Positions 26,664 to 38,700 of a stretch of DNA of 64,000 nt are shown here, one piece after another. The translations under genes were made by a program, and so were the position numbers. The stretch covers positions 2,427,694 to 2,491,693 of the forward strand of contig OX465584.1 in assembly GCA_950022655.1 (NCBI GenBank). The letters run 5' to 3'. The notes beneath the pieces are model-generated. The model did no database searches, had not been told where the DNA came from, and saw only the letters and a program-made list of their open reading frames with translations. The stretch is from Alentia gelatinosa (lineage: Eukaryota; Annelida; Polychaeta; Phyllodocida; Polynoidae). The first letter of the stretch is position 1, and each line of letters begins with the position of its first letter.

Positions 26664-26733
26664 ATGGCACGCCTAACGTCTCCGTGCACCTCCCCGCCGG
26701 CCCTCACGCTCCTCCTCCTCCTCCTCTACACAG
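26664..26733 (+). CDS. Gene A exon 1 (signal peptide)
   Basis: The ATG at 26664 begins MARLTSPCTSPPALTLL and continues with a Leu run to YT. The donor is CACAG|GTTCGT, phase 1. The length and hydrophobic core fit a secretory signal. A CAG|GTGAGT lies upstream at 26629 and could be a donor of a non-coding first exon, in which case this ATG would need a different upstream context. Confidence 0.75.
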
Positions 26734-29700
26734 GTTCGTCACTTACCCTCGTGTCTCACGTTAATGACCGCTCCTTGTCTGTGTATTGTTTCCAGGTACA
26801 CCTCTAACGGGTGCGGCGCGGGTATCTGGGTTCAGCACTGCGGCCACCACCACCCCCACGTCCAGCCAGGGGACTGCTGCCACCAATGACTGGGCGCAAT
26901 CTGTTCATGTTCCAGTCACCTTCATTTACCCGATACGATCAAACACACTGCACAGATTTGATAAACAATGCTGACTTTTCAGTTTGCTGTTTGGTTGTTT
27001 TGGGGTCATAAGAAGTGGCGATATTTGTCATGTGGAATTGACTGCCCCCGAGAGACTGAGAGGCGGTGGAGAACAGGACGGGCGGAGGGTGTGCGGGGGA
27101 CGCGCCAATGTTTCATCTGGATTCATCCATGCCGTCTTTCTTTTGTACAAGAAAAAACGAATTTCAGTAAACTGGAAATATAACTTGGATTTCAGGAAAA
27201 GTGGAAAACTCCGCGAATCTCAGTAGATGGATACTCGTTCTTGGTGCGCAGAATAAAAGCTGGAATTCTCATATAAGTAACTATCTTAAACCGGAAAAAA
27301 TAAGCAGATTGTATTTTTTCCATTGCACCTTGTATGTTTAAAATGTCTCCCACCATGCCTGTGACACAACACTGTCTTTACCATTACCCTCTGAATATCT
27401 CATCTTCTAACAGTTCTTTCTAACAAAATATTGATAATTGTACATGAGTATTGATGATCACATTTTACAAGAGAAACACCGCAGAATAAAGATAAGAAAG
27501 AGGAAACAACAACTGCACCTGGCTTTGAGAATATAATATCAACTTTCCCACGATATCTCAAAGTAGATAGGAAATTAATCTAAAAAGTTAATAAGACTTT
27601 CTAAGGATTTAGCATCCATTGATACGCATATATATATTACACCCTACCTCTCCGCAGATTTACTTTGTACAGTTTTCTATTCTATTTTAATCAGGATGGT
27701 CAGTGGACGCCAGTCAAGGTGAGTGAATTATTTGATTCATTTATCATGATGGTTTATCTGTTGATAGATCAGCAAAAACTTGTTTTAATTTATCTAATTT
27801 ATCTAATATTATACCGTTGCATAGATTTCTACTGATTAGGCGAATGTGAATAGCCAATGAGGGGCCAATCACAAAGTGAGTATGCAGCGAGGGGTAGAAA
27901 TAGTGGACCCGTTGCTGTTCTCGGCCTTTTGTCCGGGAAATAAATCCCTCTGCCTTCAGCATCGGGACCTACATTTCCGGGACAAAAGGACCATAAAGAG
28001 GCATTAATTGGCCGACAGTAAGTGTGTTTCCTGATGATGAAGGCGTGTTGAGTGTGTTGTAGAGTGCTTGTTGAGTGTGGTGTAGAGTGCTTGTTGAGTG
28101 TATTGTAGAGTGCTTGTTGTATGTATTGTAGAGTGCTGACAGCTTGTCGTCTGTGTTGTAGAGTGCTGACGGCTTGTTGTCTGTGTTGTAGAGTGCTTGT
28201 TGAGTGTGGTGTAAAGTGCTGACGGCTTGTCGTCTGTGTTGTAGAGTGCTGACGGCTTGTTGTATGTATTGTAGAGTGCTGACAGCTTGTCGTCTGTGTT
28301 GTAGAGTGCTGACGGCTTGTCGTCTGTATTGTAGAGTGCTTGTTGCATGTACTGTAGAGTACTAATGGCTTGTCGTCTGTATTGTAGAGTGCTGATGGGT
28401 TGTCGTCTGTGTTGTACAGTGCTTGTCATCTGTGTTGTAGAGTGCTTGTTGCATGTATTGTAGAGTGCTGACGGCTTATCGTCTGTGTTGTAGAGTGATT
28501 GTCGTCTGTGTTGTAGAGTGCTTGTTGAGTGTGGTGTAGAATGCTTGTTGAGTGTGTTGTAGAGTGCTGATGGCTTGTCATCTGTGGTGTAGAGTGCTTG
28601 TCGTCTGTACTGTAGAGTGCTGACGGCTTGTCGTCTGTGTTGTAGAGTGCTTGTTGCATGTGTTGTAGAGTGCTGACGGCTTGTCATCTGTGTTGTAGAG
28701 TGCTTGTCATCTGTACTGTAGAGTGCTGAAGGCTTGTCGTCTGTGTTGTAGAGTGCTTGTCATCTGTGTTGTAGAGTGCTGAAGGCTTGTCGTCTGTGTT
28801 GTAGAGTGCTTGTTGAGTGTGTTGTAGAGTGCTGACGGCTTGTTGTCTGTGTTGTAGAGTGCTTGTTGAGTGTGGTGTAGAGTGCTGACGGCTTGTTGTC
28901 TGTGTTGTAGAGTGCTTGTTGAGTGTGGTGTAAGGTGCTGACAGCTTGTCGTCTGTGTTGTAGAGTGCTGACGGCTTGTTGTCTGTGTTGTAGAGCGCTT
29001 GTTGTCTGTGTTGTAGAGTGCTGACGGCTTGTCGTCTGTGTTGTAGAGTGCTGACGGCTTGTCGTCTGTGTTGTAGAGTGCTGACAGCTTGTCGTCTGTG
29101 TTGTAGAGTGCTGACGGCTTGTCGTCTGTGTTGTAGAGTGCTGACGGCTTGTCGTCTGTGTTGTAGAGTGCTTGTTGAGTGTGGTGTAGAGTGCTGACGG
29201 CTTGTTGTCTGTGTTGTAGAGTGCTTGTTGAGTGTGGTGTAGAGTGCTGACGGCTTGTTGTCTGTGTTGTAGAGTGCTTGTTGAGTGTGGTGTAAAGTGC
29301 TGACGGCTTGTTGTCTGTGTTGTAGAGTGCTGACGGCTTGTCGTCTGTGTTGTAGAGTGCTGACGGCTTGTCGTCTGTGTTGTAGAGTGCTGACGGCTTG
29401 TCGTCTGTGTTGTAGAGTGCTGACGGCTTGTCGTCTGTGTTGTAGAGTGCTGACGGCTTGTCGTCTGTGTTGTAGAGTGCGTGGCCCTGCTGGTGCCCTG
29501 CATGGACTTGATGGAGGTGGCGTACGGCGGGCCCGGCGTGCCGGAGAGGTACAAGATGACCTCCGTGACCAGCACCAAGGCCCAGATGTATGGACTGGCC
29601 GCCTTCCTCCCAGGTCCGTCTCTCTCTCTCTTACCACCATTACACGTCCTTCCCAGACTTTCTCAAGGTTCAGCTTTTTCTCGCTGCTTTTACACCACAT

Positions 29701-32700
29701 GGACATGATATGAGAAGGACTGGTCTTTGATATAGCAGTAAATCTACCACTGCTGGGGATGAGGGAGAAAGGTGGCTGTACATCACACCACACAGACATG
29801 GTATGAGAAGGACTGGTCTTTGATATAGTAGTGGGTTTACCACTGCTGGGTATAAGGGGAAAGGCGGTTGCAGTGGGACTTGGACCCACAACCTTGGAGT
29901 CCTGTGATTTGAGTGCCCGCTCCTCTGAGGTGAGTGTGAGGTGCCTGACCACCTCCTCGGACATCACTCTAACACATTAACAAGGGAGACAGCGATGCCT
30001 GTGAGCTCTGAAATACACAACCATATTGGTTTATTCTACTAACCATTTAGAAACCTACTGCTGATTGACCGCTAAACGCATCCTACCAGTCAGCGCAGTT
30101 AGACACCTGATGAATAGTTCCATGTCGTGGTCTACTAATGAAAGGGGTGTTCCATCGGGTCTAATTCTAAAGTATTAAGGGGACTATACACTGTATACCA
30201 CATATTCTTAATACCAAATACACGCAGTATACACATTATTAGCTTAGACGGTGGGATATTGTTGATAAAGCTTGTCTATTTGTTTAACGTCCCAGTGGAC
30301 CCTTGGGGTATACAGGGGACATCAAAGATGTCAGGGTTTCACTTTTGTAGACGTATTTCAGTCGATTCTTTTCTATGCTTTCAAATATTTCATGAACCAT
30401 CAAGAGATGTGTGTCTTTGATGAAGCTGATCACAGCTGTTTAATGTCTCCTTCCTCCAGCCCCTGGCGGCGACGACGCGTCACTTCCGCCGGGGCAGACC
30501 GGACGCCGGAAGCGGGGCGTGCCGGCGTTCCTGAAGCAGGGCCACCTGGCGGTGACCTCTCACAACCTCTCGTCGCGCAGGCGCAGACAGGCGGGGCCGG
30601 TGCTGGCGGGAACGCCGTACGAGAACTTCACGACCACCGACTTCATCCTGATGCAGGTGGCCAACGCCTGGTCCACCAACGAGATGAACCAGGAGATGAC
30701 CTGCGAGTAGGTCCACCCTCACGTCTGTCTGTTAGTGTGCAGTTTAACGTCCGATACAGGTCCTCATGTCTGTCTGTTAGTGTGCAGTTTAACGTCCGAT
30801 ACAGGTCCTCATGTCTGTCTGTTAGCGTGCAGTTTAACGTCCGATACAGGTCCTCATGTCTGTCTGTTAGTGTGCAGTTTAACGTCCGGTACAGGTCCTC
30901 ATGTCTGTCTGTTAGTGTGCAGTTTAACGTCCGATACAGGTTCTCATGTCTGTCTGTTAGTGTGCAGTTTAACGTCCGATACAGGTCCTCATGTCCGTCT
31001 GTTAGTGTGCAGTTTAACGTCCAGAACAGGTCCACCCTCACGTCTGTCTGTTAGTGTGCAGTTTATCGTCCGATACAGGTCCTCATGTCTGTCTGTTAGT
31101 GTGCAGTTTAACGTCCGATACAGGTCCTCATGTCTGTCTGTTAGTGTGCAGTTTAACGTCCGATACAGGTCCTCATGTCTGTCTGTTAGTGTGCAGTTTA
31201 ACGTCCGATACAGGTCCTCATGTCTGTCTGTTAGTGTGCAGTTTAACGTCCGATACAGGTCCTCATGTCTGTCTGTTAGTGTGCAGTTTAACGTCCGATA
31301 CAGGTCCTCATGTCTGTCTGTTAGTGTGCAGTTTAACGTCCGATACAGGTCCAGCCTCATGTCTGTCTGTTAGTGTGCAGTTTAACGTCCGATACAGGTC
31401 CAGCCTCATGTCTGTCTGTTGGTGTGCAGTTTAATGTCCGATACAGGTCCAGCCTCATGTCTGTCTGTTAGTGTGCAGTTTAATGTTATTATTATTACAT
31501 ACCTGTGCATGAACTTCTATGAAATACTACCCATTGCTGGGCATGACGCATAAATAATGTCAGGCCGTGCATAAAATAGCGTGTTAGCCTTATTTTCAGG
31601 TATATAATAAGGGAATATTACATCATAGGTGTAGTGCTATAATCAGAAGGACTGGCCTTTGTTACATGACATGGCAGTAAATCTACCACTGCTGTGGATG
31701 AAGAAGAAAGGTGGCTGCAGTGGGACTCAAACCTATAACTATAGAATTATAATTCCATTGCTTTAACCACTAAGTTAACTCTCAATCTCACTCTCAATGT
31801 TACTGAGCCCATAGTGATGACTGTTCGCGGTCCCTTGTCTCCTAACTATGGACATTTGTCTATAAGGTAGGGCCGTAGTTAAAGGATGAACGACCTCAAA
31901 CGGCCATCACTGTGGCGTCAGGAGGTACGTTTTCTCATAGTACCGGGCCGTGTTTGGTACAGCCGGCGATACATGTCACCACACGGCGACACTGGTCTAC
32001 ACGTGGCGCTACATGGCGTGAAATGCTTGCACAATGTTGATGAGTTTGTTGTTGTCTTTCCAGGTTCGTGAAAAGGGTGGACAGTGTGAAGCTGCAGGAG
32101 GCCCACAACTGTGTGGGGAGAGCCACTGAGGTGGCGAACTGCGTGAACTACTTCAGAACGGTGAAGGAGGTGTTCGCCGGCGCCGACTCGGGCAACATGT
32201 TCAGCACCATCGGGGAGTCCATGTGCGGATCAGGTGGGAAGGGCTTTTGTTTGTGTCAAGTCCCAGGGGACCCTGAGGGTATATAGAGACTATCTAAAGG
32301 TGGAATCTTTGTTGGGTTTACACCATAGGTGTAGTGCTATAATCTATGAATATTAGGTAGAAATCTCACCCCTGCACATTTACCAGGGTAAGAGTTCTTA
32401 TATTTCCCAAACCATGGCATGAGAAGGACTGGCCTTTGTTCCACTGCTGTGGATGAAGAAGAAAGGTGGCTGCAATGGGAGTCAAACCTATAACTATGGA
32501 ATTATAATTCCATTGCTTTAACTACTAAGTTAACTCTCAAATCCTCTCTGGGTTTGGTTTGGTTGATTTTACATCTGGTCAGTTTAAACCTTCTCTTCCC
32601 AGACCTCATTTTGCGTAATTCTGAGGGTATCTTTGGGGAGCTCCACCTAAGGGTAAAATATATCATAAAGGTGCCTTTGTCTAGGCTTTCAGGTAGAAGT

Positions 32701-35700
32701 AGGGACATCTGTAGAATTCCGATACTGTCCCAACCTACCATCATTTCATCCTTAATTATTTAAGCAATTAATTATTGTTGTAACCCTTTTTAGGCTTTTT
32801 TTAAAAATCATCTTTAGTACTATGAGAATCTATAAAGGTTTTGTATCTTTTTTGCTATCATCACCTATAACCGTTTTTAGGTCTCATTTATCATATTTTT
32901 CACTATGATCATCTATAACCGTTTTTAGTCTTTATCTATGATCTTTATCATCATTGGGAGAAGTCATGTATCTGAGACTGGTGTGTTGTTTGTTAATGTG
33001 TCTGAGACTGGTTGTTGTTTGTTAATGTGTCTGAGACTGGTTGTTGTTTGTTAATGTGTCTGAGACTGGTTGTTGTTCGTTCAGAGTGTCTGAGACTGGT
33101 TGTTGTTCGTTCAGAGTGTCTGTGACTGGTTGTTGTTTGTTCAGAGTGTCTGAGACTGGTTGTTGTTCGTTCAGAGTGTCTGAGACTGGTTGTTGTTCGT
33201 TCAGAGTGTCTGTGACTGGTGTGTTGTTTGTTAATGTGTCTGAGACTGGTTGTTGTTCGTTCAGAGTGTCTGAGACTGGTGTATTTTTCGTTCAGAGTGT
33301 CTGAGACTGGTTGTTGTTTGTTCAGAGTGTCTGTGACTGGTGTGTTGTTTGTTAATGTGTCTGAGACTGGTTGTTGTTCGTTCAGAGTGTCTGAGACTGG
33401 TTGTTGTTCGTTCAGAGTGTCTGAGACTGGTTGTTGTTCGTTCAGAGTGTCTGAGACTGGTTGTTGTTCGTTCAGAGTGTCTGTGACTGGTTGTTGTTTG
33501 TTAATGTGTCTGACACCGGTCTGTTGTTCGTTCAGAGTGTCTGACACCGGTATGTTGTTCGTTCAGAGTGTCTGAGACTGGTTGTTGTTTTTTCAGAGTG
33601 TCTGAGACTGGTGTGTTTTTCGTTCAGAGTGTTTGACACCGGTCTGTTGTTTGTTCATGTGTCTGACACCGGTCTGTTGTTCGTTCAGAGTGTCTGAGAC
33701 TGGTGTGTTGTTCGTTCAGAGTGTCTAACACCGGTTGTTGTTCGTTCAGAGTGTCTGACACCGGTCTGTTGCTCATTCAGAGTGTCTGACACCGGTCTGT
33801 TGTTCATTCAGAGTGTCTGAGACTGGTGTATTGTTCGTTCAGAGTGTCTGAGACTGGTGTGTTGTTCGTTCAGAGTGTCTGAGACTGGTTGTTGTTCGTT
33901 CAGAGTGTCTGTGACTGGTCTGTTGTTCGTTCAGAGTGTCTGACACCGGTCTGTTGTTCGTTCAGAGTGTCTGACACTGGTCTGTTGTTCGTTCAATGTG
34001 TCTGAGACTGGTTGTTGTTCGTTCAGAGTGTCTGTGACTGGTTGTTGTTTGTTAATGTGTCTGAGACTGGTTGTTGTTCGTTCAGAGTGTCTGAGACTGG
34101 TTGTTGTTCGTTCAGAGTGTCTGAGACTGGTGTGTTGTTTGTTAATGTGTCTGAGACTGGTTGTTGTTCATTCAGAGTGTCTGAGACTGGTGTGTTGTTT
34201 GTTCATGTGTCTGACACCGGTCTGTTGTTTGTTCATGTGTCTGACACCGGTCTGTTGTTTGTTCAGAGTGTCTGACACCGGTCTGTTGTTCGTTCAGAGT
34301 GTCTGACACCGGTCTGTTGTTTGTTCAGAGTGTCTGAGACTGGTGTGTTGTTCGTTCAGAGTGTCTGTGACTGGTTGTTGTTCGTTCAGAGTGTCTGACA
34401 CTGGTCTGTTGTTCGTTCAGAGTGTCTGAGACTGGTTGTTGTTCGTTCAGAGTGTCTGACACCGGTTGTTGTTCGTTCAGAGTGTCTGAGACTGGTGTGT
34501 TGTTTGTTCAGAGTGTCTGACACCGGTCTGTTGTTCGTTCAGAGTGTCTGACACCGGTCTGTTGTTTGTTCAGAGTGTCTGACACCGGTCTGTTGTTCGT
34601 TCAGAGTGTCTGGGCTTCTCACAGCGCATACAGTCCGTACAGCAGTGCCACGCGGTGACGGCGGGCACCGTGCCCATCGAGATGCTCCTCCTGAGACTGA
34701 GACAGGCGCGCAACGCCCAGCTCGACACCACCGACATCTGCCGGTAAGTACCCTCCACCCACACCACCGCCCGCTCACCGAGACCGTCTCTCACCGGTCT
34801 ACAACTCACCGCGAAACGCTCTACAACACACACACCCAGCAAACCGACACTTCTCTCAGATGCAAATTAATGAACAGCCATGTCAGCCGGGCTCAGTGAA
34901 AACTGGAAATCATTATAAATGTATCAAAGGTATCAAATTAATGTATCAAAAAGTGGAAATATTTTCCTGATGAATTTGCTGCCTCAGAGAGATACAGAAA
35001 GCATGTATAACACATCAGTGTCGGCCGTAGTATCGGGCTGAGGGACTGTGGGGAGGTTCAAACCACTGTCATATTACCAAGAATGAGCCTCAATTCATAC
35101 ACTCTTTGATTTACCCATGAAAAACTCATTTTATAAACTGGAACTAAAAACAGGGATTTCCATGGGAAAATAGCAAACCTCCATTTGTGAAGAGAACACT
35201 ATTCTTTCTTCTTTATCCTTAGTTCATTAGGATTATTATCAAAATATTGACTTGAATAGGACAATGAGTTGGAAACACTCAGAAATTGTAAAGCCAGTTG
35301 AAAATCAAATGTACATTTGAACTGTAGCCTAATGAAAAAACCCCACAAATACAACATTGCTAAATGGCCTTCCCCACCTACCACGACTCTGGTTCTGATA
35401 GGCCTTACGACGGCCTTCCCGACACCATTCCGATTCCATCGTGAGGTCAGACAAAATTGTGTTGGGTGGGACAGGTTTCTGCGATTCTGTCTACGATACC
35501 TCACGATAGGCTGCGATGGAAAACGCCAATCCTAGAGGTCCTAATGAAATCCAACATGTTGGATTTTTTGCAGTCCAGCGTAGCCTATTGTAGGGGATTT
35601 TATGGAAAAATATCTTTTGCATGTGAAATACAGTACATGGTGCATAATTATGAAATTCTGGGATTAGGTAGACGGCATATAGATATACGGGAGGTGCCCA

Positions 35701-38700
35701 CTGGAGAAGTCCAGCCGCTGTAACTTGTTTTAAGATGTTACACTTTGTCTTTAAGGGAGGTGCGGATCGTGCTGCTGTGCCCGCTGGAGAAGACCAGCTG
35801 CTGTAACTTGTTTTAAGATGTTACACTTTGTCTTTAAGGGAGGTGCGGATCGTGCTGCTGTGCCTGCTGGAGAAGTCCAGCCGCTGTAACTTGTTTTAAG
35901 ATGTTACACTTTGTCTTTAAGGGAGGTGCGGATCGTGCTGCTGTGTCCACTGGAGAAGTCCAGCTGCTGTAACTTGTTTTAAGATGTTACACTTTGTCTT
36001 TAAGGGAGGTGCGGATCGTGCTGCTGTGCCCGTTGGAGAAGACCAGCTGCTGTAACTTGTTTTAAGATGTTGCACCTTGTCTTTAAGGGAGGTGCGGATC
36101 GTGCTGCTGTGCCCGCTGGAGAAGTCCAGCTGCTGCGGCTTCATGAAGAAGCACATGGAGGCGGAGATGAAGTCGCAGATCCAGGCGGACGTCATCCAGC
36201 TGTGCAACATCAAGTACCAGCCCAAGTGTGCCGTCAGTGAGTACTAAGATAAAATGTATATACCATACTGGAACATCCTCGCATACCGCGTTTCTTCATG
36301 CCCCTTACATATAAATGACATGTGTGAAATGGTTGAAGACTGCTCGTCAATACAATATGCTGACGATCTTGTGCTTTATGTCTCTGATCTTAATGAACAC
36401 CGCGCTGCTAACACGCTGCAAGCTGCAGTACATTGTATCAACATCTGGTGTAACGCCAATGGCCTAATTGTCAACAGCAACAAAACTATGACCTGTTGGT
36501 ATGGAACCAAACCGCGTCTAAAGCGATTGGACAACATGAAGCTCTTGTGTGGGAATCATGTCCTGCCTCATTGTCATATATATCGATATCTGGGTGTGTT
36601 CCTTGATGCCTCACTTAGTTTAAATGAGAATTTGAAGCATGTGAAGAAAACCACCAATGCCCGATTATACAAGCTGGCAAAGCTCAGAGGATGTATGACA
36701 AAAGACATTGCTCGATTGGTCTATCTGGCCACTGTTCGACCCCTGATGGAATATGCATGTTTCCTACATGATGGGGGCAATCAGGCTCAAGTATCGAAAC
36801 TCCAGCGGCTTCAAAACCGGGGCCTAAGGCTGATAGCTGGGGTTAAAGTTCCTGACATTGGAGTTGATCAGCTGCACCTGACATGTAAAGTCGAAAAACT
36901 ATACCTACGGAGACAGAGGCAAATGATGAGCTTTCTCTACAAACTATCCAGGTTACCACAGTATACTGTAAACGAGCAACGCGGAACCCGTAGCGATAAT
37001 AAGGTGCGCTTCCATGAACGTAAGTTTAAAACAAATGGTTATAAACGCAGTCCTGCCTACCGTGGGCAGCGAATCTGGAACAATCTTACTCCTGAAACCC
37101 AGAAAGCGCCAAGTAAAGAGATGTTTAAATATTTGGTCCGCCAAGAACTGAACCAGGCCATGGTATAGGACTAATAAATGAACCAGTTGTTGTTACTAGT
37201 AAAGTTGAACTGTAAACAGTATAGCCATTGTTTATAATTATTGTTGAGTTAGCAGTGTTGAACTGTATAGCGTAAACTAATGTTTATCGCCATTGTTCTA
37301 CTATGTATTTTTGCTGTTGTTACCAACATCTCATCTTCATCAAATTTTCCTACTACTTATGCTGTAACGGACAAGCTAACTGTATTTATTCATGGAAGAA
37401 CTGTCCTCGGACAGATTGAATAAAAGTATTTTTCAAAAAAAAAAGAAAAAAAAAAAGGCATTTATGTGACTCGTCTTTGTATTTAGATATCACGTACTCT
37501 GAATTCATTGTTACACCTCTCCATGAACACTGACCGCGTCTCTCGCCGCTATTCTGTATCTTTCTGCGATGATTGAGGATTTTACAATTTGATTTATAAA
37601 AGGGGACATCAATAACAAGATCTCTCCTTTTTCGAGATATAAAAAAGTATGAACAGTGATTGATTAAACGTGTTTCTTGTTTCAGTCGCGCGGCAGAGCT
37701 CGGCGCCAGGTACGTCCAACAAGCAACTCTCACCACGACATTAAAACGCCACTACTTCTTTGGGGAGGTTTACTGAGGAGCTGTTATTGCCACATCTCAT
37801 TAATCTCAAAAAGAAAATAATCCATCCATAACACTCACGGCAAAAAACCGTTTTCTGATATTTAGCATCCATCGTATACGAAGTCCCCTTGGAAAATGTA
37901 TGGCGACTCAGTAAACCACCGCCCATTGTTCCTATGATGTCAGAAACCATGGCCAGTGATTACAGATCTTAACGCACTAATTCCGACAGAAAGCCATCGA
38001 TTACGGAAAAATAGTCCTTTTGAACTGGAAAGCAAAATGATAGTCACTCATTATATACATAAAGTCCTATTGATTCGAGAAGCTGGGTGATAAATACAAC
38101 AGACGCTGGTTTTGTGGATGGGCACTTCCTTAAACCACTCGAGTTTGACTTCGTAACACGCTCGCTAATGCTAGGGCATTACTAAGCGTCACCACTCGTG
38201 GTGTTTCTCGTGGTGCGTCCTCTCCCTGTCCGTAACACCGTCGACTATTGCGATCTGATGCTGTCACTATTGGCGCATCTATCAGATACTGTAGTAAAAC
38301 GCGGCCAGTAGTGGTAGATAGGCCAGGATGGGTACATGGATAAACTCAAACTGTCATGGCGTGCACTTGATAACACCGCACGTGACGTCACCCTTCAATC
38401 TGCCGAAATCAGTCAAGATCTCAGTCATGGCTTCCACTAGGTCAATATCAGAGCTGTACAGTGTTTACACAAATAATATCTAACAAAACCAATTTATGTC
38501 TATATTAATCCACAAAATAGTACTAATTTTGCATCTAACTAGTAATGGGTTGTTTTTTTTCATGTAATTATGCATTTTTTTGTTCAATGAATTATGAAGT
38601 AAACTTCGTGTAAATGTTGTCCATGTTGTATTATGAATAGTGATAAATATGAATGTGGTGATCGAATATAGAACAGAGTCTGACTCCCCATACTTGTGTA